This document shows positions 1 to 9,235 of a stretch of 42,831 nucleotides of DNA, in pieces. This DNA comes from Coriobacteriia bacterium. Its GTDB lineage: Bacteria > Actinomycetota > Coriobacteriia > Coriobacteriales > UBA8131. The notes beneath the pieces are model-generated. The model did not search any database. It had not been told where the DNA came from and saw only the letters and a list, made by a program, of their open reading frames with translations. Where the stretch lies: NCBI GenBank assembly GCA_009784945.1, contig WQXH01000015.1, positions 1-42,831 of the forward strand, written 5' to 3'. The translations under genes and the position numbers were made by a program. Positions within the stretch are counted from its first letter, which is position 1, and each line of letters starts with the position of its first letter.

Positions 1-176
1 CCCTGTTGCAGGACTCTGCTGCAATAACTTTCCAAATCCTGATGGATTCATGCGCTGAGTGCTGCAGGGAAAGGCTCGTCTCTTCTATCAATAAAAGATT
101 TGCGTTGTGATTTTCAATCGGCCACCGTTGACGAAGCCCTTGATAGAGCCAGATTCGAATTGGGTTGGCGAGTCAA
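1..176. other. Intergenic left edge, no gene seen
   Basis: No open reading frame with a start signal is visible. Nothing here looks like an attachment site, and no copy of the tRNA-Pro 3' end (which might mark the left end of the island) is recognisable. Confidence 0.5.
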
Positions 177-1157
177 TTACTCAAGCCATCTTAAGTCAAT
201 TTCTTCGTAGACTCCAGGGTACACCTGGATCACCTTCGCTATTTGGGGGCCGCAATTAGGAACAATGCTTATTTCACTACCTTCTGTCACAATAATACCG
301 TCCACCGGAGTTCTCATTTGATCCCGCTTTACTATGTATTGGGTTAAACGATACATGTCGATTCCTGGAAAAGGTTCATAGATTGGTTCTTGGCATTCTG
401 AAATCAATATACTTACTTTTGACCTATCACAGAATATAGTTTCTCGTGCTTGGTAACGCTGCAGGGTATTATTTTTACCAAGTAATTCTGGCAAATCGTC
501 TCCTAAGAAAGATATAAATAGCCTTGTCCCAGAGACAGGAAAGAAAAACCCTCGATAAGTTTCCATGGGCACAGTCCAAAGAGGTTGATACTTGTGTGAC
601 TCATCAAAAAACAATACCGGATTGTCAGAAGTCAAATAAAAGCAACTGCTTTCATCTTCTTCAAGAGATACGACTGCCATTGTTGGACTAGCCTTTAACC
701 AGTTTTCCCTCAGGCGATCTCTCGCTGTATTAAATGATTGCATAAAAATGTCTTTACCGTTTGCTTCTCCAAAACACTCATAAATACCGTGGTAAATAGC
801 AATAGTTTCCTTTTGTCGAAGAGCGGTCAGCATTGCAAAATCAATAAGATTGCAATAATCGTGAGGAGCGAGAGACTTAGTCTCTCTTGCTGCCCTCAGA
901 GAGTCACTCCACATCTTCTCGTTGCTAGAAAACCAGTTTTCTATCTGGTTTTTCTTTGTGTCGCGAGATTCATATAAATTGGGTTCAACTGTGAGAGAGC
1001 GGGTGCTCTGAAGTGGCTGTCGATTTCCGTGCACATCATAAAAAACCAGATCGGTGTCTTCGTATGTTTCTGAATAAGCTCGCGCATAACCACGATGAAG
1101 CTGATGTTGGTTTTGCTTAATTTCCACTAACCCTCTTTCCCAATTGATGAGAATCAT
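177..1157 (-). CDS. DUF4238-like protein
   Basis: Soluble protein of about 327 residues. Near the N-terminus it has QHQLHRGYARAYS followed by DLVFYDVHGNR, which matches the opening pattern of the DUF4238 family (a His-rich start, then a strand bearing 'y d . . G'). A later TSDNPVLFF segment followed by a 'fPVSGTRLFI' strand matches the family's second conserved block. The biochemical role of DUF4238 proteins is not established. They are often cargo of genomic islands. The gene follows the 1185-1910 gene by under 30 nt and is probably co-transcribed with it. The start is uncertain: ATG at 1157 has GGAGA directly before it, while GTG at 1127 has AAAGAGGG 3 nt upstream and begins closer to the conserved region. 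No signal peptide or membrane segment is visible. Confidence 0.55.
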   Translation of the reverse strand: MILINWERGLVEIKQNQHQLHRGYARAYSETYEDTDLVFYDVHGNRQPLQSTRSLTVEPNLYESRDTKKNQIENWFSSNEKMWSDSLRAARETKSLAPHDYCNLIDFAMLTALRQKETIAIYHGIYECFGEANGKDIFMQSFNTARDRLRENWLKASPTMAVVSLEEDESSCFYLTSDNPVLFFDESHKYQPLWTVPMETYRGFFFPVSGTRLFISFLGDDLPELLGKNNTLQRYQARETIFCDRSKVSILISECQEPIYEPFPGIDMYRLTQYIVKRDQMRTPVDGIIVTEGSEISIVPNCGPQIAKVIQVYPGVYEEIDLRWLE

Positions 1158-1184
1158 TCTCCACAATTTGCTCTTACTGTTGTT

Positions 1185-1910
1185 TCAGCAATTAGAGACA
1201 GTTTTTTCATCATCATACTGCTGCCTTGTGTCGCACTTGACATGTTTCCATGATGCACTCTGTGCCGTTTGAACGTTTGGGCTATGTATAATTATTGGCG
1301 TACCAGTTGGTGGGAGATGCGCTCCTGCTATCGGTGCGCCTGTGGGTGGCGCTAGCGGCTCAATTTTCGCTTTAGTGACAGTACCGCTATGCAAATCATA
1401 GGTCACTCTGGTTTCGCCGTCAGTGAAAGACAGAACACCGTTGTCAAACACGATACTCTCGGGATCCCATTCGAACTGTACTTTTTTTAGAATTTTTCCA
1501 TTTTCGTCAAATAATGTAACTGCACTGGTGGCATCTCCATAGACGATTGCCAGAGAGTGTCCATTGTCGAAGACCAATGCATATTCTATCGAAACAGGCG
1601 CTTTCTTTTTCCAAATCAGCTCCTCGCCATCAAAGAGCGCGAGGATGCCATCAAAGTTTGCGAGACAGCCACCAGTCGCCAAATAGAATTTTTTGCTTGG
1701 CGACGCCCACACCTTTTCTGATGAAAAACCGTAACGATCTGGATCATATTCAATCCTTGTCCAATTGTCCCAAAACTCGAGCTTTTCATCGCAGCTGATA
1801 TAGTCCGCCACTACTGCCCTCCTTCTCTCGCAGTCAAGATAATCCGAGTAACTACAAAGTTTTTTTCGCTTTCCTCGAGGGCAACCTTCATGCGGAATAA
1901 AAGTCGCCAT
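1185..1910 (-). CDS. Hypothetical protein, beta-repeat-like
   Basis: Protein of 241 residues that I do not recognise. The middle has alternating short strands and turns (FDGILALFDGEELIWKKK, VTLFDENGKILKKV, LSFTDGETRVTYDL), suggesting beta-propeller-like or WD/PQQ-like blades. The N-terminal 40 residues contain four cysteines and a CPRGKRKKLC segment. The C-terminus carries two imperfect copies of PPTG(A/T)PI. There is no signal peptide. The start has no clear Shine-Dalgarno sequence; an A/T-rich TAAAAT box lies 5 nt upstream of the ATG. It lies just upstream of the DUF4238-like gene on the same strand and probably forms a two-gene cargo unit at the island's left side. Confidence 0.5.
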   Translation of the reverse strand: MATFIPHEGCPRGKRKKLCSYSDYLDCERRRAVVADYISCDEKLEFWDNWTRIEYDPDRYGFSSEKVWASPSKKFYLATGGCLANFDGILALFDGEELIWKKKAPVSIEYALVFDNGHSLAIVYGDATSAVTLFDENGKILKKVQFEWDPESIVFDNGVLSFTDGETRVTYDLHSGTVTKAKIEPLAPPTGAPIAGAHLPPTGTPIIIHSPNVQTAQSASWKHVKCDTRQQYDDEKTVSNC

Positions 1911-2060
1911 TTCTAATTTTACTTCATAAGCATCGCCAACTGTTCATCGGTCCTTTATTGATCATTCATTCTAACCGCAAGACCGAAAGAGAAAAAGAAA
2001 GTTTTTGAGTAAAAGAAACAATGCATTGCGCATATTATCCAACAATCGAAAGGAGAGCAC

Positions 2061-2988
2061 ATGTCAAACAATCCAACATTATTATGCCCACCAGAAGAGG
2101 AAGTGAAAGGAGCAAAGCAGATGGTAAAAACTGAGTTTGGGGACATTGAGGTAGTCAGCGTTCCAATAGAGAGCCTTGTGTCATACCTTGGGCATCCATT
2201 TCATGTACGCGACGATGAGGAAATGACAGCACTTGTCGTAAGCGTCAAAGAGTATGGGGTGCTGTCACCAGCAATAGCAAGAATCAAAGATGAAGGACAC
2301 TATGAGCTCATCAGTGGGCATCGGAGAAAGAGCAAGCGAGCTTGCTGGTCTTACGACGATGCCTGTCACCATACTTGAGTTTAGCAATGAGCAGGCAGCT
2401 ATCTTCATGGTTGATTCTAACTGCCAAAGAGAGAAGTTGTTGCTAAGCGAGAAAGCTTATGCGCATAAAATTAAGATGGATGCCTTGAGAAAACAGGGGC
2501 AGCGTACTGACCTCACTTTGCGACCAGTGGTCGAGAAGTCTAATAGCGCCGTTGCCGTAGGCTCAGAGAATGGAGAGAGCGCCAGGCAGATACAGAGGTT
2601 CATTCGCCTAACCGAACTGGTGCCACCACTGCTCAAGATGGTGGACGAGGGCAAGATAGCCTTTCGTCCTGCGATAGAAACTAGCTGCCTTCCGAAGAAG
2701 GCTCAGAAAGAGCTTCTTTCTGCAATGGAAAGAGAGGTTTGCACTCCGTCTCTTGCCCAAGCAATCAAGCTCAAAAAGCTTGCTGCTAAAGGTGTTCTCA
2801 CGCCAGAGACCATCACCTCTGTGATGGCTCAGCAAAAGCCAAACCAAAAAGAACAGCATCGTATTCCTTGTGAGGAGCTGAAGTGCCTCTTCAAGCCCAA
2901 CACTTCAGCTGAGGAAATGAACAAGGTCATCATCAAGGCACTTGATATGTACCGTAAACGCGAACGCAGCCGAGAGCAAGCCCGTTAG
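2061..2988 (+). pseudogene. parB: ParB-like protein, frameshifted
   Basis: The two overlapping frames together encode one ParB/Spo0J-family protein of about 309 residues. Frame one (2061-2378) has the ParB N-domain with the diagnostic GHYELISGHRR motif. Frame two takes up at ASELAGLTTMPVTILEF and continues through the helical DNA-binding domain (ARQIQRFIRLTELVPPLL, IAFRPAIETS). Removing a single A around 2325-2331 fuses them as SGHRRKASELAGL, the expected family sequence. The ATG at 2061 is preceded by AAAGGAGAG. ParB homologues are common at the head of Tn4451-like mobilizable elements and may act in maintenance or mobilization control. This could be real decay, a sequencing error, or less likely a +1 recoding site. 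Confidence 0.8.
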
Positions 2989-3093
2989 TTTGACTTATCC
3001 TCTGCATCCCATCTGACAATCGAATAACCCACACTAAAGAGGCTCCTGTGAGGAGTTTCTTCTCTTCGTCAGGTAACGGTACTTGCCAGCAAT

Positions 3094-3152
3094 GCCTGTG
3101 TACTCCCACGTACACAGGCGCAGGTTAGGGGAAGGTTTGTGCCTTCCCCTAA
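3094..3152 (+). other. oriT: Candidate origin of transfer (oriT)
   Basis: Two perfect hairpins lie back to back between parB and mobC. The first has 10-bp arms (3094-3103 and 3110-3119, GCCTGTGTAC) around a 6-nt loop. The second has 11-bp arms (3125-3135 and 3142-3152, TTAGGGGAAGG) around a 6-nt loop. Inverted repeats directly upstream of mobC-relaxase genes are the usual position and shape of an oriT, with the nick site just beyond a repeat arm. Neither hairpin is followed by a run of T, so ordinary terminators are less likely. The nick site cannot be assigned by eye. Confidence 0.5.
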
Positions 3153-3212
3153 TACCCCTACCGCTAACTGGCGACATCTGGTCAATCATTCCCCCTATCG
3201 AAAGGAGTCCTC

Positions 3213-3542
3213 ACGAGGATACGAAATATCAAGTTGCAGCTTTGTCTGAATGACAGAGAAGCAGACAGACTTGAGAAGAAGGCTGCACGCTGCAAGATGA
3301 GCAAGTCAGCATATGTCCGATGTTTCATTAATGGATACGAACCAATCTCTGCGCCGCCCACAGAGTATTACCGCATACTCGGTGAGCTTCGCGCCATCGG
3401 CAACAACATCAACCAAATAGCTCACCGTGCAAACGTGACTGACGACATCAGAGCTGAGGCGTACTGTAAGGAATATGCTGTGCTCACTAGGATTACTGAC
3501 GACTTAACCAGAGCCTTCTTGCCCAGAAAGCACGGGTGCTAG
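3213..3542 (+). CDS. mobC: MobC-like relaxosome protein, start codon ACG
   Basis: Small accessory relaxosome protein. It has the ribbon-helix-helix-like N-terminus (RIRNIKLQLCLNDREADRLE, then KMSKSAYVRCFING) and the MobC hallmark ELRAIGNNINQIAHRAN near residue 65. Proteins of this family bind oriT next to the nick site and help the relaxase. Homology suggests translation from 3213: AAAGGAG at 3201-3207 is ideally spaced from codon 3213, but that codon is ACG rather than ATG. The next in-frame start, TTG at 3234, has no Shine-Dalgarno sequence and would remove the first strand of the DNA-binding fold. Either a start mutation or a non-canonical ACG start is likely. The stop is one base before the relaxase ATG. 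Confidence 0.75.
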   Translation, partial: TRIRNIKLQLCLNDREADRLEKKAARCKMSKSAYVRCFINGYEPISAPPTEYYRILGELRAIGNNINQIAHRANVTDDIRAEAYCKEYAVLTRITDDLTRAFLPRKHGC

Positions 3543-3543
3543 T

Positions 3544-4821
3544 ATGGCGATCACAAAGATATTTCCTGTTCGCCAGCGTTTTGACCATGTGCTTTCCTAT
3601 ATAACTGACGAGGCAAAGACCGTAGGCAGCACTCTTGTTACAGGCATCAACTGCGCACCTGAAACTGCCTATGAGTCGATGAGTGCTTCGTTTGCATTAA
3701 ACGATAAGCCGCTTCGTGTGCAGGGCTACCATATCATCCAGAGCTTTGCCAAAGATGAGGTCAGTCCAGTTGCTACGCACGAGATAGGAGTTAAGCTAGC
3801 GAAGCGTCTATTTGGTGAGAGCTTCCAAGTGGTTGTCTCTACCCATCTCAACACTGGCATTATCCATAACCACATCGCACTTTGCTCAACATCATTCATT
3901 GATGGACACCGCTATCATTCCTGCAAGACGAGCTACCAACAGATACGCGAGACATCAGATTCTTTTTGTTCAGAGCATGGTCTTTCTGTCATCGAAAACC
4001 CAAGGCGTGGGAGATACAAATCCACAGCTGAGGTCAAAGCAGAGCGGAGCGGCAATAAGACCTGGCTATCTATCATCAAGGCTGATGTCGATGAGGCAAT
4101 CACAAAGGCAACAAGCTCAAAGCAGTTTCTTGCTAATCTGCAAAGGCTTGGATATGAAGTCAAGGTGGGTAAGGATATCTCAGTAAAGCCGTCAGGCAAA
4201 GAGAGATTTGTGAGACTGGCAAGAAACCTTGGAGATGGTTACACTCATGAAAGCATTACCCAGCGAATTCTAAATCAGACGCCTCAAAAGAGGGTGATAC
4301 CTAGGCAAAGTCACTCAGTGGAGAAACCGAGGAAGCTGCCTAAGTTTGCTCGCGGCTCACTTTTCGCTCTGTATCGTCACTATCTGTATCTCTTAGGCTA
4401 TTGGCAAAAACAGAGCAGTAGCTCCAACACTCGAATACACTATCTCCTTAGAGATGACATCAGGAAGCTTGATGCCTTCATTGAGGATGCCCGACTGCTT
4501 AAACGCGAAGGTATTGTAAACAGAGGTCAGCTCGATGGCTTTTACCACCGCACCAGCCGCGCGATTGAGGAACTGGTTGATGAGCGCAAGTCGCTCTACA
4601 GTGCGCGGTTAACTGATTAGCCTGAAAGAGCCACCAATGCTAAGGTGCAAATTGTCCATATAAACAGTCAGCTTAAACTACATCGCGCAGAGATTCACCA
4701 GTACAATCGCATCGTTGATCGCTCAGGAGAAATCCTTAGCAAGATTGACCAGATTGAGCGGGCTGCTAACACCCCGCTTCAAGAGAGCCGAAGGAAACAT
4801 TTACCAAACAATGAACGCTGA
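3544..4821 (+). pseudogene. MobP-type relaxase, interrupted by amber stop
   Basis: Relaxase/mobilization nuclease of the MobA/VirD2 type, which nicks oriT and carries the strand into the recipient. The HUH motif is intact: H101 in STHLNTG and HNH at residues 108-110. GYHIIQSF lies around residue 62, and a likely catalytic tyrosine (Y19) lies in VLSYITD. The frame runs from ATG 3544 to TAG at 4618-4620 (358 aa). The same frame then continues without a break for 66 more sense codons (PERATNAKVQIVHINSQ through ERAANTPLQ) to TGA at 4819-4821. That tail is helical and looks like the normal relaxase C-terminus. The catalytic domain lies before the stop, so a truncated nuclease might still be active. 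The ATG directly follows the mobC stop, implying coupling. Confidence 0.8.
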
Positions 4822-4951
4822 GCAAAGCTCCCTTGCACAGTTGCAAACAAACACTATCAGCTCATGATAGCCAGCGAGAAGGCAGAGCTGTGCGGTGCTG
4901 TGCTATCATTTTTGAAAGCAATAGAACTCGTTATAGCACTGAGGAGAAGTC

Positions 4952-5374
4952 ATGGCAAGAATAGAGTCAGGCAACATCATCAATAAAAGAATGTTCGTCT
5001 TTGAACATCAGGCTCACTTTGAGAACCACATATATCAAGCTGTTGCAGACGAAATACAAAGGCGTGCGCTACCAGTGCAGATTGCTGTTCAAAAAATGAA
5101 ATCTGGCGGCATGTTTATGGGGACAAAAGAAGACGTAATAACGATTACCTCAGCGGGGTTCAACCCGATTTACATTATTACTCGTACTGTGGGCTCGTAC
5201 CTATATGTAAGTATCGTCACAATGGCCATCTATGATTTCTCGAAGGTGGAAAACATTTTTATGACCGAGTCGATCAATGCATTTTGGAGCGCATGTTTAA
5301 TAACCCTACAAACAGCCCTTGAGAATCTTGGACTACAAGAGCAACCAAAGAGAATAACTGGGGTGGACTCGTAA
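4952..5374 (+). CDS. Hypothetical 140-residue protein
   Basis: Not recognised. A soluble-looking alpha/beta protein with hydrophobic strands (FNPIYIITRTV, LYVSIVTMAIYDF) and a C-terminal helix (NAFWSACLITLQTALENLGL). It starts at an ATG preceded by GAGGAGAAG at good spacing. It sits alone between the broken relaxase and the long region upstream of the recombinase, on the same strand. The 4822-4951 gap holds nothing else that I can identify. Confidence 0.6.
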   Translation: MARIESGNIINKRMFVFEHQAHFENHIYQAVADEIQRRALPVQIAVQKMKSGGMFMGTKEDVITITSAGFNPIYIITRTVGSYLYVSIVTMAIYDFSKVENIFMTESINAFWSACLITLQTALENLGLQEQPKRITGVDS

Positions 5375-5841
5375 TAGCTTTAGGCACAAAGTAGCAGCCT
5401 ATGTGACAAGCATCCTAGTGGCAACTAGCTAAACAGCGGCTCCCTGTTCGAAAGATGCACTGTTGTTGCCTGCTACCTTTATAGGTTAATCAAACATCCC
5501 AATCACTAAACTTGCCATTAACCGAAAACTTGCTTGGTAAGGGTGCCCATTTACCCCTCTAAGTGTGGAAGTTAATGAGAAGAGAAAAATTCTGACTTCG
5601 TTTTTTTCCTCTGAGTGGGGAAACAAGTGAGAGAGTTTTTCTCTGCACCTTGAAAACTCAATAGCCAACTGTCTGGGTAAGGGCAGGAGCGCGCCACGCG
5701 AAGATAGCCCTCGTAGACGGTTGACAGTATAGCGCCAGGCGGCGCATAAAAGTCGTACACCCAAAATACAGCTCTGTCCTCAAGCCCGCCTGGCCTTACA
5801 TACCACGCCTTTAGATGGTATCTATTCGAAAGGCTAAATCC
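5375..5841 (+). promoter_or_regulatory. Non-coding region upstream of recombinase operon
   Basis: This 467-nt stretch has no credible gene. It holds small inverted repeats: GTAGCAG near 5390 against CTGCTAC near 5475, and CTAGT/ACTAG at 5415-5428. A good promoter candidate is TTGACA at 5721-5726 with an A/T box CATAAA at 5745-5750. Its spacer is almost filled by the palindrome GCGCC-AGGC-GGCGC (5732-5745), a natural position for a repressor operator. A further inverted repeat, ATACCA (5800-5805) and TGGTAT (5816-5821), lies just ahead of the GAAAGG ribosome site of the next gene. Confidence 0.45.
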
Positions 5842-7811
<1,970 letters not shown>

Positions 7812-7815
7812 GGAC

Positions 7816-7848
7816 TCACGAAAAGGATCCTCAAATCCTTTGTCGTGA
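7816..7848 (+). terminator. Hairpin after recombinase, likely terminator
   Basis: TCACGA plus AAAGGAT (7816-7828) pairs with ATCCTTT and TCGTGA (7835-7848) with one bulged base and a short loop. It lies 4 nt after the recombinase stop and is followed by TTAAT, so the T tract is weak. Confidence 0.5.
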
Positions 7849-7905
7849 TTAATACTGGTCGCCTTATCGAACACCGATATAAACGTCATTGAGCGTGCTA
7901 GACAG

Positions 7906-8346
7906 GTGAGCCTCGGGCAACACAACCAATGTAGCACAGAATTGCCAGCAAACAAAGAGCCGCTCTATTCCTGTGGATTGCCAGAGGGTGCTGTTGTCGT
8001 TACCAAACTCACGCGTCAGCACAGACAAAGATTTACACAGGAAGAAATCCAGGAAATTGTTAGAGGCTATACCGAGCATGGTTTGACTGTTAATCAGCTT
8101 GCGGACAACTACTCATGTCACAGAACAACCATCAGCAAGGCACTCAACGCCAGCGGGGTTGAGATAACCATACGCAAGCTCACTGCCGACCAGGTCAAAG
8201 AGGCCACCGAGCTCTATCAAGCAGGTCGCTCTCTGCGCGAGATTGCACAAGAGATTAAGTCTGCCAAGACTACTGTTAATGAGGCGTTGATAAAAGCAGG
8301 AATCGAAATGCGAGAAGCCCAGAGGGTGCCACGGGAGGCTGTTTAG
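7906..8346 (+). CDS. Double helix-turn-helix protein
   Basis: Protein of up to 146 residues with two consecutive resolvase-type (HTH_7-like) DNA-binding motifs. The first is FTQEEIQEIVRGY...VNQLADNYSCHRTTISKAL and the second is LTADQVKEATELY...LREIAQEIKSAKTTVNEAL. There is no catalytic domain. Such proteins resemble detached DNA-binding ends of serine resolvases and may act as regulators or accessory factors for the neighbouring recombinase. The GTG at 7906 opens the frame but has no convincing ribosome site. The first 35 residues look unlike the rest, so the true start may be further in, or the gene may be the 3' remnant of a resolvase gene. Confidence 0.6.
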   Translation: MSLGQHNQCSTELPANKEPLYSCGLPEGAVVVTKLTRQHRQRFTQEEIQEIVRGYTEHGLTVNQLADNYSCHRTTISKALNASGVEITIRKLTADQVKEATELYQAGRSLREIAQEIKSAKTTVNEALIKAGIEMREAQRVPREAV

Positions 8347-8387
8347 TCACAACCAAGCTGCTGCTTCAGTGGTTAGGCAAAATAGTC

Positions 8388-8416
8388 TTGCATTTCTATA
8401 CGATTATCTATACAAT
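8388..8416 (+). promoter_or_regulatory. Promoter for leaderless brnT
   Basis: TTGCAT (8388-8393), a 17-nt spacer, and TACAAT (8411-8416). The predicted transcription start is within a base or two of the ATG at 8424, and no Shine-Dalgarno sequence precedes that ATG. The toxin mRNA would therefore be leaderless. Confidence 0.65.
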
Positions 8417-8423
8417 AGTATGC

Positions 8424-8693
8424 ATGAAGTTTGAATGGGACAAAGCCAAGAGCCAAGCTAACATTGAGAAGCACGACATCTCATTTGAGGAAGCGGCACT
8501 AGCTTTTACCGACGACAAACGTATTGTCGAGCGCGACACCACCCATTCAACTTCTACCGAAACGCGATATTTTCTCTACGGCGATACAGGTCGAGGTATC
8601 GCAACGGTAAGATTCACAATAAGAAACGGCAATATCCGTATCATTGGGGCTGGATATTGGCGTAAAGGAAGGAGCATATATGAGCGCAGTTAA
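8424..8693 (+). CDS. brnT: BrnT-family toxin
   Basis: Ribonuclease toxin of a type II toxin-antitoxin pair, 89 residues. The opening MKFEWDKAKSQANIEKHDISFEEAALAF is the family signature, followed by TRYFLYGDT and RIIGAGYWRKG. BrnT folds like RelE and cuts RNA until bound by BrnA. The toxin gene comes first and the antitoxin overlaps its 3' end by 14 nt, the normal order for this family. The start at 8424 is chosen because the conserved sequence begins there and a promoter -10 box sits 7 nt before it. Confidence 0.9.
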   Translation: MKFEWDKAKSQANIEKHDISFEEAALAFTDDKRIVERDTTHSTSTETRYFLYGDTGRGIATVRFTIRNGNIRIIGAGYWRKGRSIYERS

Positions 8694-8934
8694 ATATACC
8701 AATGCACCAGCTGATGTTGATGCTGCCATGGACGCAGCAGTGCGCGTTAATGATGATTTTTTGCCATCACCGGAATACTTTGCAGAAATGCTGGCAAAAG
8801 AAAAGATTAGTCTCAACGTTGATCGCCATGCAGTAGAGAGCTTTAGAGCTTATGCTAAAGCACATAACCTAAAGTATCAGTCTTTGATGAATCAGGTTTT
8901 GAGCGCTTATGCTAAGCGGCTACAAGCTAAGTAG
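8680..8934 (+). CDS. brnA: BrnA-like antitoxin
   Basis: Antitoxin partner of 84 residues. The N-terminal half (FLPSPEYFAEMLAKEKISLNVD) would wrap the toxin. The C-terminal half (HAVESFRAYAKAHNLKYQSLMNQVLSAYAK) is a ribbon-helix-helix DNA-binding domain that would autorepress the operon. The ATG at 8680 has AAGGAAGGAG just upstream, a strong ribosome site lying inside the toxin gene. An upstream in-frame ATG at 8644 is disregarded because it lacks such a site. Confidence 0.85.
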   Translation: MSAVKYTNAPADVDAAMDAAVRVNDDFLPSPEYFAEMLAKEKISLNVDRHAVESFRAYAKAHNLKYQSLMNQVLSAYAKRLQAK

Positions 8935-9015
8935 TTGTATGGCTACGCACAGGTAGCATTGCAATGCACAATAATTGTATGATATTATGTTAATGTATCA
9001 TCCATAGGGATACTG

Positions 9016-9098
9016 CCGCTCTTCGAGCGAGTCGGTCATTTACACTGGCAATCCCATGCCTGCGTTTTCATAACTTGACCGGCTCGCTGGGGGAGCGG
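9016..9098 (+). ncRNA. Long imperfect hairpin, possible structured RNA
   Basis: The 301-nt gap between brnA and the InlB-repeat gene holds a nested stem: CCGCTC (9016-9021) with GAGCGG (9093-9098), AGCGAG (9026-9031) with CTCGCT (9083-9088), and CGGTCA (9033-9038) with TGACCG (9076-9081). The apical loop is 37 nt. The 3' side runs into TTTTGTG, so it may double as a terminator for the brnTA operon. It belongs to no RNA family that I recognise. Confidence 0.5.
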
Positions 9099-9192
9099 TT
9101 TTGTGCTCGCAGCAAAAGCAAGCCGCTGCACATGATCAGTACATAATCGACCAGGTTCAAACGCTCAGCAATCATGTCAACTCACTACACTA

Positions 9193-9220
9193 TTTACTAA
9201 TAGCATAATGTTGCTATAAT
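9193..9220 (+). promoter_or_regulatory. Promoter of the secretion module
   Basis: A perfect -10 box TATAAT (9215-9220) lies 15 nt before the ATG at 9236, with TTTACT (9193-9198) as a weak -35. No ribosome site fits between. A four-codon frame (ATG at 9225, stop TGA overlapping the ATG at 9236) lies in the short leader and may simply be chance. Confidence 0.55.
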
Positions 9221-9235
9221 GGTTATGTATTTATC

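Noticed and set aside
5640-5670. Similarity of the stretch near 5650 to a 23S rRNA leader (CTTGAAAACT)
   Set aside because: Too short, and no rRNA sequence follows.
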